A DNA stretch of 64,000 nucleotides from Meandrina meandrites (lineage: Eukaryota > Cnidaria > Anthozoa > Scleractinia > Meandrinidae): contig OY855906.1 in NCBI GenBank assembly GCA_963693305.1, positions 11,402,102 through 11,466,101 of the forward strand, in the 5' to 3' direction. A model generated the notes under the pieces. The model saw only the letters and a list, made by a program, of their open reading frames with translations. It was not told the origin of the DNA and made no database searches. The stretch's first letter is position 1. Every line of letters begins with the position of its first letter. Below are positions 1-11,400 of the stretch, in pieces. Position numbers and translations under genes: made by a program.

Positions 1-1199
1 TGAATTTGTCACAAAAATCCTCTAGAATACTTCTTGCTGTTAATAAAATATTTCAAAGTAGAATATTGTTGAATATTCCTTACATTATTGGCCATGATTC
101 GCCATGAATGAGCTGAAAACAGCTGAAATCCGCTCGATGCTATTCATGTAACTGGCTTCGTGTTTTAAAGTCGTTTTGACGTTTTGAAATATAAATTATC
201 GCTAAAAGTTTATTACAGGACCAAAGCAAACTGGCTTAGATGAAATTCAAGCGAAAATGTACAAAGTTTTTAAACTTTAAGATCATCTTTTAATCAAAGC
301 CTCTTTGAGGCTACGACTATTTTGCATGATGAAGTACATGCATCATTATAAGCAGAAAAGATGAAAATAGTTCCAAAAATAAATTTCTTTCTTCTGTCCC
401 TTCTTTAAACCTCTAAAATTCACACTCAAATCACTGCCCTGACTCCGGTGGTGATGTTTTTGCGATGAATTGCGTGACAATGAAATTAATACGGCTACAG
501 GTGAGGCAAGGTCAACTTCAGCTTGGTGACGTGGGTGTTTTTGATCTTCTAAAGCCGTAAGGCTTGCGCAAATACATTGCTTAAACCCGTATAATATGTA
601 CTGTTAGGACACAGCATTTAAAGTTCTGCTATCCCATGTCGTTCTCGGCAAATTTCCCCCATCGAGGGAAAGGACAAAGGAAAGATGAAGATCCCTGGTT
701 GTTCGCCAATTAACACAGTCAACAAACAAGTGCTTGAGTGTTAACTGTGAATCAATAATCAACATTTTGGCAAAGATTCGATAAGATTTACATTGTTCGC
801 CACCTCGACGTAAATTAAATTCCTTTGAATTTAGTCGCGACGCTTTTCAAAACGTACGGTCAAAATGCAAACTTTCTAGTAACTGAAGTTGTCAACCCCG
901 TTTACGAAGACTACGAAGGAATGGTAAAACAATTTATTTAATCTGGATTATCGATCAAATCTAGAGCAAATATATGCCTCTGTACTATCCCCCAAATATA
1001 TAAACAGAACACAACATTGCGGCTGCGGTGTAAACGATACGTAGCAGGCGAGGCACGGGAAGACGCGTTTAATACAAATTTAATGCATAAATTAATACGG
1101 TAAACTTGAGAAAGGGCCAACGGACAAAGCAAAGGACCCGGATCCTAGTGGATCTGATCAGCAAAATTTGGGATACAAAAAACTGAAAAAAAGAAAGGC
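1..1199. other. Intergenic DNA, no gene recognised
   Basis: I see no coding exon, RNA gene or clear repeat boundary here. If the minus-strand O-methyltransferase exon at 3010-3219 is real, this stretch may be its first intron. The open frame at 938-1132 has no recognisable protein features. Confidence 0.5.
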
Positions 1200-1785
1200 T
1201 GACCATACGGTTGGATTGAACTATATTATATATTTTCCAATATTTCGTCAGGCACGGCCTGACTTCTTCAGGGAATGAAGAACTGAAGAAAAAACGTTAC
1301 AATTTAAACAACCAAGACAATAGGTAATAAGATACAATTCAAAAAAAATATACCGTTGAAACAAAACCAACGGGTAAACAAACAAGTCCTAATTAACAAA
1401 ATAATGTGTAACTATAGATAAAATACATAGATAGTTTTACATATTACATTTCCTCGCGTTTGTTTATACCCTTGGGTTGAAGGGTTTGACCTCTTTCGAT
1501 AAGGTACGCTTCCCTGGCTTTGCGTATAGCGTCACGTGATGAATGTATGAGTTCTAGGGGGATAAGTTCTATGTCGTTAGTTGTATGATCGTCGGAAAGA
1601 AAATGGTCTGAAACTGCATTAGGTCTGGAGGTGGGGGTGGGTCTGTCTACGGGTCGTCGGTGTTCATTAAAACGGTCTTTGAGTCGTCTTTTAGTCTCGC
1701 CTAGGTATTGTTTGTTACAACGTCGACGAATGGACATTAATAGTTTAACAGGAATGGACATTTCAGGAATGGACAAAAGCCCCAT
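1200..1785 (-). mobile_element. Penelope-like retroelement, 3' end
   Basis: A truncated Penelope-like element reading leftward: the end of its endonuclease frame (1444-1785) followed by a 3' untranslated tail. The tail holds a 7-bp perfect hairpin (1247-1253 with 1257-1263, loop ACG) and a CTTCTTCAGGG box. The same tail and hairpin recur at 55541-55640. The reverse transcriptase part is absent, as is usual for 5'-truncated copies. Confidence 0.7.
1444..1785 (-). pseudogene. GIY-YIG endonuclease fragment of a Penelope-like element
   Basis: A 113-codon frame whose middle reads YLGETKRRLKDRFNEH, typical of the GIY-YIG nuclease domain at the C-terminus of Penelope-like reverse transcriptases. 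It keeps the family's C-terminal block AYLIERGQTLQPKGINKR. The GIY half of the motif is degenerate and there is no reverse transcriptase upstream, so this is a remnant and not a working gene. The same C-terminal block appears on the plus strand at 51624-51695. Confidence 0.72.
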
Positions 1786-2508
1786 CTAAACTCCTATTTT
1801 GCATAATGCAAAATAGTAACTAAACTTTCACATACTATATTTATAGACACATATTCCATTTTCTTTTGTTTAGTTTTGACTATAACGCACTAGTTGTTAG
1901 ATGTTGTTTCATTGAGTAAATATGATCACTCGATCAATTGTTCAAAAAATAATTTGAACTTCAAATGAGGTCTGGCATGCAATTAACATAAACATAAAAG
2001 AATAATAAACAGCGTGTAAAGGCGCCATACTTGTCTGCTTATCGAGAAGAAAAAACCCGTCTTTATTTTTTATCAATACTCATTGCATTTGCACGCAAAT
2101 TTGACTACATGCAAGAAAGGGTTTACATCGATATAAAAACCCATGAAGTTTTTCCCTGCTTTGGAGCTTCTAAACTCACAGCCCGCTATTTTCACGTATT
2201 TTTCCTAGAAGACCAGGAAAGTCAAGGTCGCTCAACAGTAATAGGCTTTATCACGGTTTTCGATGCCATGTTGACGGGTATAGGCAACGCTGTTAGCAAT
2301 AACAGTGTTTGTATGGGAATCCGATGACGAATAATTTTTTCAAAAAATGAATTCTGGACAACTTTTGAATCGTTAAGTAAACATACTAGTCAAAAGTGGA
2401 TTACAAAATTTCTCAGTGCCAAGATGGCGTACAGGTTTTTACGACTATTTCACTGGTTAGTAAAAACCATTCTAATCAATACGTGTTGCTCTGAATGTTT
2501 TCTATGCG

Positions 2509-2890
2509 CACAGGCAGCCCAAGCTCACGTTTTGAGCGGTTGGTGGGTATAAATTGGTGTTGCGTAACACTAGACCGTTGAGAATATTATAAGGCTTTGT
2601 ATGGGATTTGGGTCCATTTTGGCCGTATTTATGCTTAAAATACAGGAAGGAACAGGGAAGAGAAAAATCGACTAAAACACCACTTCAAGACGCAAAACAG
2701 GCAAAATGACACAGCAAATGGCAAAAGTAAGTTTATTTTGTATATTTACTGTATTTTAAGCATAAATACGGCCAAAATCGACCCAAATCCCATACAAAGC
2801 CTTATAATATTCTCAACGGTCTAGTGCTACGCAACACCAATTTATACCTACCAACCGCTCAAAACGTGAGCTTGGGCTGCCTGTGCTATG
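2509..2890. repeat. Foldback MITE with ~130-bp arms
   Basis: Bases about 2509-2640 are repeated inverted at about 2755-2890 with few mismatches, around a loop of about 115 bp. Outer ends are related to GCACAGGCAGCCCAAGCTC and its complement. No transposase frame is present. The transcript could form a long hairpin. Confidence 0.75.
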
Positions 2891-3009
2891 CGCGAAAGTA
2901 TTATGTACAATGTACAGTGAACTATCTCTTAGCCGGTACACCCTCAGGACCGACTACAGACACTACGTATTTCTTTATGCATGTACCATCATCACATCTT
3001 GCTTCTTAC

Positions 3010-3219
3010 CTGTCTAAGTTTCGTGAGCGGTGCCGGCTCGCGGATTCCATATTCCATGACATACTTGGTGACAGGGCTGTGTTCAGAGTTGACTTTAAAT
3101 GGCGCATTAAACGAGCTTCTTCGTCTTAAAACCTGACTTATAACAAATCCTGCTGCTGCAGATGATAGCGCAATCCCCACTGCCCCCCAACATAGCTTGT
3201 TTTCGACCCAAAATGACAT
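3010..3219 (-). CDS. Probable first exon of a membrane-anchored O-methyltransferase (partial gene)
   Basis: A 70-codon exon starting at an ATG (3219) and ending at a good splice donor (GTAAGA at 3009-3004) in phase 0. The protein has a hydrophobic helix at about residues 11-30, a basic stretch (LRRR), then SPVTKYVMEYGIREPAPL and TKLRQ. That block resembles the start of class I SAM-dependent O-methyltransferases of the caffeoyl-CoA/COMTD1 type. The catalytic SAM-binding exons are not found in the remaining 3 kb and would lie beyond the left edge. The functional call is an inference from this short block only. Confidence 0.48.
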
Positions 3220-4133
3220 CGCTCGGACATTTATTGACGCCAGTCAGCGGCTACGCAGACCAGTCGGGTAGCAGTTTTTGCCTGGCAAGGTATCACATGA
3301 ATGGCTTGCTACTTTTTGAGAGAATAGAACAAACAACAGGAACAATGCCCCTTGCGCCAACTGTGTTTTAGTTATGCTTTTGACTGTTTTTCGAGTGGAA
3401 TTTGAACTTAACACCTGTACGTACAACAACACAGAATAATTTAATAAACCAGGATGGGTTTGCAAAGCGACGAAAACTTGGCAAAAATACCTGGCAAACT
3501 GTCCATCACAGAGAGGTGTCAGCAACCGGTGTCTTTGGGGGAAGGAGAGAGAGACCCTGGAAACGAGGTTGAGATGTCAGCCGAAATAAATAGAGTTCAA
3601 GTTACAGGTAAACAAGTGAAATTTACACTCAATTTAGTCAGGACCAGCCACCTAACCACCGCCTCAGGGAAGTGACGACCTTGTATTGATGCTCGCTTTG
3701 AGAGAATTGCCTGTAAACGACATTTTTGTGACGACTGAATGTCCAGGCTCATTTACCAGCCAAGTGAATTTCGCGATATTTGGTAACACTTTGTGACTGA
3801 TACGGGAATTATTGTTTTGAGAGAAGAACTCAGAAAAAAAACCTGTGTTCACAGATGGTTATTGTGACTGTTTTAGGAAAACGATCTGGCGAATTTACGG
3901 TATTCAGTTCCGTACAGGGTAACGGTAAATTTTTGCGTCGTATCAGCAAGCTTGATACTAGTGAATTCATGTCAACACTTTAATATTCTAACTGAAATCG
4001 GGGGGTCCGGGATTTAAAAGTCCCGTTCTGACCCGCCACTAGCTTGAGTAGGTTCACAGTAGGCCCCAGTCAATTCCTCGGTTACGTTTTGTAAAAAGCC
4101 AACTTTTATTCGCCTCCTGTCAGGTCTGTCAGT

Positions 4134-4486
4134 CCCAGGGGTGGGGGGGGGGGGGGGGGAGAGTACTCGGGATTTCAAGTGACTGGGATGATCGAATGGG
4201 AGGAAAAATCAAGACCCCTCAAATTTCCCTAGGGCTTCCAACACAACCCCAAAAAATCCCTGGACCAAAACTTAACCCCCAAAAAATCCCATGCCGAATT
4301 TCTGACCCTTTATATTTTAAACATTAAAACATAAGCAATTCAATGTTTGTGTTTGTTTTCATCTGGTAGTCTTAAATCAAGCCACCCATAAAATACTTCA
4401 ATTTCAAACCTTCAAAAAATCCTTCTATTATCCCTGTCACTTAAAAAGCCGAGTAACGCTCCCCCCCCCCCCCCCCCCCCCCCGGG
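4134..4486. mobile_element. hAT-type MITE with homopolymer G/C ends
   Basis: A non-coding element running from a G tract (about 4141-4160) to a C tract (about 4460-4483). Just inside, GAGTACTCGG and AAGTGACTGGGAT are matched by inverted partners at the right end. It is flanked by CTGTCAGT (4126-4133) and CTGTCAGC (4487-4494), an 8-bp target duplication with one mismatch, as expected for hAT elements. Confidence 0.65.
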
Positions 4487-5092
4487 CTGTCAGCTGGGAT
4501 ATTTAATCTTGTTATGTTTGATTTGTAGTACTTGTTTCTAAGTGTTTGAATGCTCGGTGCCATTGACACTTGTGCCAAATAACCAAGGGTAAACAAATGC
4601 CATTTCTTTGTTTTCTTCCAGGAACTTTTTTCGTGAAAAATTCGTCAGCATATATTTTACACGCAAGTTGACGCTGTGGAAAACAGAGTGCGGCCGCATA
4701 TAGCAAAGTTAGGTGTGCAGTGTTAGTCAAAGAAAAAGTCCACTTAAAATCAACACAAGTCAGATCGTCCGACACTTGCTTGGCGGAAATCTTTTCTATC
4801 TACGTTCTTCCTCTTTTGACTATTAAAAAATCTACCCCGCCAACAGGATGTGCTCTCACACTGTGAAAAATCTATCTTCTTCAACAAAAAACGTTTTGCT
4901 TAGCCTTCCCATGCCAGCTAAATGGAGCGGAGGTTTTTTTTTTACTTTTGCAAGCTAGCTTTGGTGTTTATTTTTAGCGCATTCCTTATTGCAAAAGATA
5001 CGCAGTGATTGGTCTGCCTTACTATTTCACAGACCTAACATAAAACGCGCTCGTAGCTCTTTGCCCGTCAACCAAAGCTTGATTGCTGTTAA

Positions 5093-5475
5093 AGGGGCAC
5101 TGTCACGAGCCTACCTTCAAAAATTCAACAGCCCAAAAACATGTTTACACCATTGAAAACCTATTAACAGTGGTCAAGTTTTCTTAAAATTACTATACCA
5201 GTGTACTGAAGCTAAATATAAAGTGAAATCACTGCGATACCATCGGGAGCTTTAGATCTCAACTTGAAAAAGTCAGCCTGACTTTTTCAAGTTCTGTCCT
5301 TGTGGTTTGAAAAAATTGATGAAAACTATTTACGGTCACCCTCTTCTTTAAACAATTTACTAGATATCCTTCCCTTTATGTTTTAGGAGCGTTTCCTCCA
5401 TGGTTGAAACTACTTAGTTGTAATTTTGGTGCCGTTTTACTGAAAAAGCCAAAAAATGTCCGTGACAGTGTCCCT
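5093..5475. mobile_element. TTAA-flanked MITE abutting the PAAF1 stop codon
   Basis: A 383-bp element with terminal inverted repeats AGGGGCACTGTCACG (left) and CGTGACAGTGTCCCT (right), flanked on both sides by TTAA (5089-5092 and 5476-5479). This is the duplication made by piggyBac and Kolobok transposases. No coding capacity. It ends 12 bases from the PAAF1 stop codon and so probably forms most of that gene's 3' untranslated region. Confidence 0.8.
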
Positions 5476-5486
5476 TTAAATAGACA

Positions 5487-8400
5487 CTAACTGGAGAGTT
5501 CAGACTGTTTGAAGACATATTTTCTAATGCTTGCGTCCCGACAAGCAGAGTACACCGTATTTGCAGATCGACAAATGCTATAAACTGGGTCACAATCGGG
5601 TCCAATCAACTCCCAGCTAGTGACTTCGTCTCTTCTTCCTTGCGTTAACAGTTCTGCACTCCAAAAGAAACAGGAACCATCTCCTGTAAAACAGAATCAG
5701 TTCATACACTGTAAGAGAATAGCTAGTTTGTATGTTTCTGTAGGGTACGGTGATTAGGAGTGCGGCTACTCACCAGGACTCCTCGGGAACGAGAGTATAC
5801 TCCGTCTCCGCCCTTACATTCAGGTACTTCTGCCATGCACTATGTTGGACTTGATACCATATAAAACCCGAGCTACCCTAAAGACAAATTAAATGCCGGC
5901 TTTTTGTCGACTGATAGGCAAACCAGCTGTTTCAACTCACCAGTGGAAGCCAGAAATCCACGATCGCCAAGTGCTGAGAGAGAAAGCACAGGAGAAGCTG
6001 AACGACGAAATACACCAACAGGAAAACTAACAAGAAAACACACACTCATCACTATAAAACCAATGTTCTGCGCTCCCTTATTTTGGGTGAAGGACGGCAG
6101 TTGGGAAACGTTTCTTCTTCACGCACCCTTTAATCTTATTTCCAGCCTCTTTCCCCTTCCCGCTCATTTCAGTTTTAACAACTAAAAAGTCTTGGATTCG
6201 CAACACCGCTCCTTTCATCAGGGCAGAGTTTCAGAGTTTCATCCTATTGTAAATGCACATTACAAAAACTTATACGTAAACGGGTTACTCTGCGAGCTGC
6301 AGAATAGAAATGTGCCTTTAAAAAATATTTAGGTTTCTATTTAGACAGGATGCTATCCATGATTATAAGACTACCGCATGCTAAAACTATTTAAACTTAG
6401 CGATACAAAACATCCGAAACAAGTTGTAGTCGTTAAGTAAATGTCGTGGCTTCAATTTATTTTTTGGTATAAAATTCATGCCCGCGGCCAGACTTTCTGA
6501 TAACAGAGGCAATAGGCCTTTTTTCAGCTAATGATATTGTTTTTTTTCCACTCGAACGTAAAATTCATATTTTCCCGCCATCGTCTAATATCCTCTATAT
6601 AAGTCCATCAGCTTATATTCGTGAGGGGTTATTTTCGCGTCTGAGATTTGCAGGGGGGTAACGGGGTTTCTTTGTTTTTGAAGGTGTTTATTTTCGAAAT
6701 TGCGCTGATTTCATAAAAAAAATGTGCTTGTCTTCATCAAGTTATGGAAACATCTGTTTAAGTCCGGGAGACTGGACACATCGAAGACACAGGTGAGGTT
6801 GACACAGCTGAGGAAACAAGGCTTGTATTTTCACATCCACTCGTATTACCGTAACTTTTCTTATCAATTGCCAAGTAAGATGTGCAGCTGTTAAATACTT
6901 CGCAGTGTAAGATGAGAGTTACCAAGCAGCTATACATGAGGGTATGAGAGTAAAATTAGAATATACTCACAGCCGGTAACTGAAAAAAAGTAAATTGATA
7001 GTCTCCTTCGTAACCGTTGTTTGGGCTCGTCACCCTCCATGACGAGCCCAAACAGCGGCGGCGAAGAAGACTGCACAGTTGAATGGTTTTTTTTTTGTAA
7101 AAATTGTTAACGCTAGTTAACTCCGTTCTCACCATTATTTTGGTTTGTCCCGTAATAACTGCTAAGAACGATAGTCTCAATATCTAAATAAACTTCCTGA
7201 AATTTTAGGTTTAGCCTGGTACTTGGCTTGGCAGCTACCTCATTGACAAATAATATGAAACTTCGCGTCTTCGCAGTTTCTTTCTTTTCCTAGCGTGCGA
7301 CGCAAAAACACGAATGTGAATTATCGAGACTGAGCAGCGAGAAGCGGAGCTGCGAGAAGCGCGGGCGCGGAGAGAAGGAAAAATCTCGCCTCATTCCCTC
7401 CTCGTTTTTCTCCTAATTTGCATAATTACCAAATGCTCGCAGTCTACGCTTTCAGACCCCTCTCTTTTCAATGGTTATCAATCGATATCCTTCATCCCTT
7501 TTCACAACCCACCTTGGAGATCTCACGTCTAAAATCCACAAGCATCCATCTTTCGTTCCACCAACAACTTCATGTTCCGACAAAAATGCACAGCAATTCA
7601 CAGCTGACGGGCACTTGAACTGAAAAACCTACATATTGTAGCAGAAGAAAAGTGTAAATAATTATTACACCTTTTCGCCTTTTCCATACACTTGTCTATA
7701 AATTTGATATATACAATGGAGCCGTTTTGAAGACTAATGTACAAAAAACTAAAAACTACGATCACAGGTTCCCCACCAAAGCCACATCCATCATTTTCAT
7801 CAGTAAAATAATTTAACCTAATATCTTGCACGTTAAGTTAACGATCCATAAAAATATTCACCTTGGCCATGTGGATTCTTGAAAGTAATATTTTTCATAA
7901 AAAGCACTGTGTACCTTTTTCCTATTATGTATATCAACACCATCAAAAAAGCCGTCTTCCCTTGCAAGCAGGAGTAATTTTCCCTCAGTTCCAACCTCGC
8001 GCTCACCTTGGAATTAAAGTATCTCAGATTAAACGTTTTACCCTGAAGGAAACTCGTATAACCACACAATACACCAAGTAAGATTTGTCTCCATACACAT
8101 ACCTTATTATGGGAAATTAACGCTTCATGAAATTACGCGAATTTGGAAAATTCGCGTTAAGTTAAGTCGCGTTAATTATTGTGAGCGTTAATATCCACGC
8201 CCTTAATTTAGTGGAGCGTTAATTTCCGCGCCATTAATTAAGTGGAGCGTACGTTGTTTTATCAGGGTGGAGATCCACTCGTATCGTATGCCTCTTCCTA
8301 TACCCCACCGTCTTTTAATCGGGGTTGTCCAATACACCCGCATTGTAACGATCCGTTAAAGGCATATTCAGTTCGTTCCATCCATACGGATCGTTGAGGT

Positions 8401-11400
8401 CTCTTACGCTCCGTAAAGTAGAGTTTACGGATCATGTATTGCATCTCATTAGCGAGACTTCTTGGTTCTTACTACAGTGAGGGGGGGCTGAAGGTCTAAC
8501 GATCCGTTCGATCCGTACGGATCGTAAAGGTCTCTTACGCTCCGTAGAGTAGAGTTTGCGGATCGTATATTGCATCTCATTAGGGAATTTTGACCCTGGC
8601 CGGGGATTGACTGAATTTTGTGGGCATTTACTCTTAAGAAGGAAGAATTCACACTTATAATTATTATATCTAGTATGTTCTACTAGCGCACTCTTGTTAC
8701 AATCAATATTCCCTTCGTCAGTGTTTTGTGCAAGGATTCCGAACCGCGCGCGTTTTATAGAAAGCATTTCTGGTGTTTTCCACGTTTAGAACGAAGAACT
8801 TACATCTTGTCTGTTCTACTAGCGCACTCTTGCTACGATCAATATTCCCATTCGTGCAAGGATTACGAACCGCGCGCGTTTTATAGAAAGCATTTCTGGT
8901 GTTTTCCACGTTTAGAACGAAGAATATACACTTACATCTTGTCTGTTCTACTAGCGCACTCTTGCTACGATCAATATTCCATTTCGAGCACGTATTACGA
9001 ACCGCGCGCGTTTTATAGAAAGCATTTCTGGTGTTTTCCACGTTTAGAACGAAGAATATACACTTATATCTTGTCTGTTCTACTAGCGCACTCTTGCTAC
9101 GATCAATATTCCCTTTCGAGCAAGGATTGTTGATTTAATGAGAAGCACGAACTGCGAATCGAACGATCCGTTAACACACATGGTCTCTTTGATTTGACTT
9201 AATGAGATGCACGAATTGCGAATCGAACGATCCCTTAACACACATGGCCTCTTTGATTTAATGAGATGCAACATACGATCCGTAAATTGTACTCTACGGA
9301 CCGCAAGGGCCCTTAACGATCCGTACCAATCGGACGAACTGAAACTCTTCTCTACGGACCGCAAGGGTCTTCAACGATCCGTACGGATCGAACGAACTGA
9401 ATTTGCTTTTAACGGATCGTTACAGTGCGGGTGTATTGGACATGAGTGGAGGCCCATCACCAGTCTCACTCTTCTGATCCCGTCACTTGCCCTCACTCCT
9501 TCTATATACTTATTCTTCTTGCTCAAATCCCCCCAAAACAGAATTCCTTTAGAGGAGGAAAAGAAAACTGCTCAATATTATAACATCTTTGTATTATTAT
9601 AAGTCACACCATCTTACTAGTTTGATTGTCTGATGCGGACATATTCTCCATTCCTTGAAACTCTGCCAGTGAACAACAATTTACAGGACAGTAAGTTTTG
9701 GACACAACTGCCAGACACTTGGCTTCTCCGCAATCCCACAGACGAACAGTTCCATCCCTAGAACATGCTGACATAACAAATGAAGAACATGCTTAGACGC
9801 CAAATTAAATGAGTATCCCCTGGTCATTGCCTTTCTGATAGTCATACCGGCTTCAAGTGTAGGTCCGATCAGTAACACAACTTGAAAAATTTTATATGTT
9901 ATTAACAGTGGAAGCGTGACTTTGAAATGCAGTTTAATCCTGATTCGTGAACCCTCTATTTTTCAAACCTCCCAACTTGAGTCAATCGTCATTTCCCTTC
10001 CCTCAGTCAAACACTGCAATTTCACATCTGATTTCTCAAACTACCTGATTTTTCTTACTAATTTTTGTTTCCCTTGAAGGTTTCTACTGCATGTTTCCTT
10101 TGAGAGTGACTACGAAAAGAGTTACTACAATGAAAACCAAAGGCTAGAACTATTGTTACCAAAAATGTCTACTGTGCTTTGTATAACTATACAAACACAC
10201 AATACATTCCAACAGAAGATGCATAAGCATGGTAACACAGCTTGAAAACGACAACAAGCTTCTCCTTTCCTTCAAATTGGTAAGAGAAATTAGGACTGCT
10301 TGTAAGCCTAAATGATGCAAACACAAGATGCATGGAGTGTGGGAGAATCTGAAAGTTGTGTAAGCCACAGGTGAGGGTGTACATTTTTTTTACCTAAACA
10401 TGTTGACATAGTTCCATAAATATAAACGCCTGACCATCAGGGCATGCACGCAATGTGTGGTTCCAGAAAATATCCATAATCCCCCAACAGAAGGGATTAG
10501 AAATTCCGGGGAGGAGCGGGGGTCTCAAATACCCAAAAATTTAAAGGAATGTATGAAGCTAAATTGGAATTTCCGGAGGGTTGGGGGTGTCATAGGGCAA
10601 ATCCCTTCCGTGGCGGGGGGGGGGGGGGGGGGGGGTGGGGGGGATGAATATTTTCTGGAACCACACAATCTTAAGCACAAGTTCCATTTTTGGAATATAA
10701 CCATACTTACACAAAATATTTCTTCCTCTATCAACTATTGCTGTATCAACAACTCCTATGAAAATATCACAAAAAGTATTTTAAGGTATATCAACTGACA
10801 GGCAAACTCAAGCAGGTGGTACTGTTCATGGCACTTAATAGATAAAAAAGGAAACTGTGTTCAGACATAGTGGCCCATCGGGCTGGAGTTTATTCCAGCT
10901 TATGAATCCCTGGATGGGATTCATACCATCATTAAATTCACTGGTACCCATTTTTTATACTCTTGGGTCGACCTGGGTGGAGAAAAGAACTGTGAGAGTA
11001 AAGTGTCTTGCCTAAGAGCACAACACAATGAACCCAGGAAGGGCTGGAACCCAGACTGCTTGATCTGGAGTCCAGTGCACTAGCCACTGGGCCACCACGT
11101 CTCCAATGGAACTTTAGTACCACAAAGCAAATTAGTAATTCAATAATGCTTCCACTAGAAAATAAGCCTCCATAGCATGGGACACAGCAAATAGGGTCTC
11201 ACCTCCTGTATGGCCTTTTAATGTCACAGGACAGCTTCCATCTTCAGCTGACCAGATTTTTAGCCGTAAATCAGCTCCACCACTAAGAACAACTTTCCCT
11301 GATGGGAAGAACTTACAAGTGTTTACATCTGAGATGTGACCTTGAAGATCATGCTGTAAAAAGTATGGAAAAGACAGTCAACTTCAAATATCAGGATGTC

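Noticed and set aside
3454..3607. Plus-strand ATG frame ending at a GTAAAC donor, candidate first exon
   Set aside because: Not similar to any family I know, and no in-phase next exon is visible before the antisense PAAF1 gene.
5763..5818. Minus-strand stretch with acceptor-like and GTGAGT donor signals, first considered as the penultimate PAAF1 exon
   Set aside because: The required phase gives a stop codon. The 7215-7133 exon fits in phase and gives the same number of residues as human PAAF1 between the flanking blocks.
8726..9133. Plus-strand 135-codon repetitive ORF
   Set aside because: It is a translation of the tandem repeat inside a MITE, equally open on the other strand, with no protein family features.
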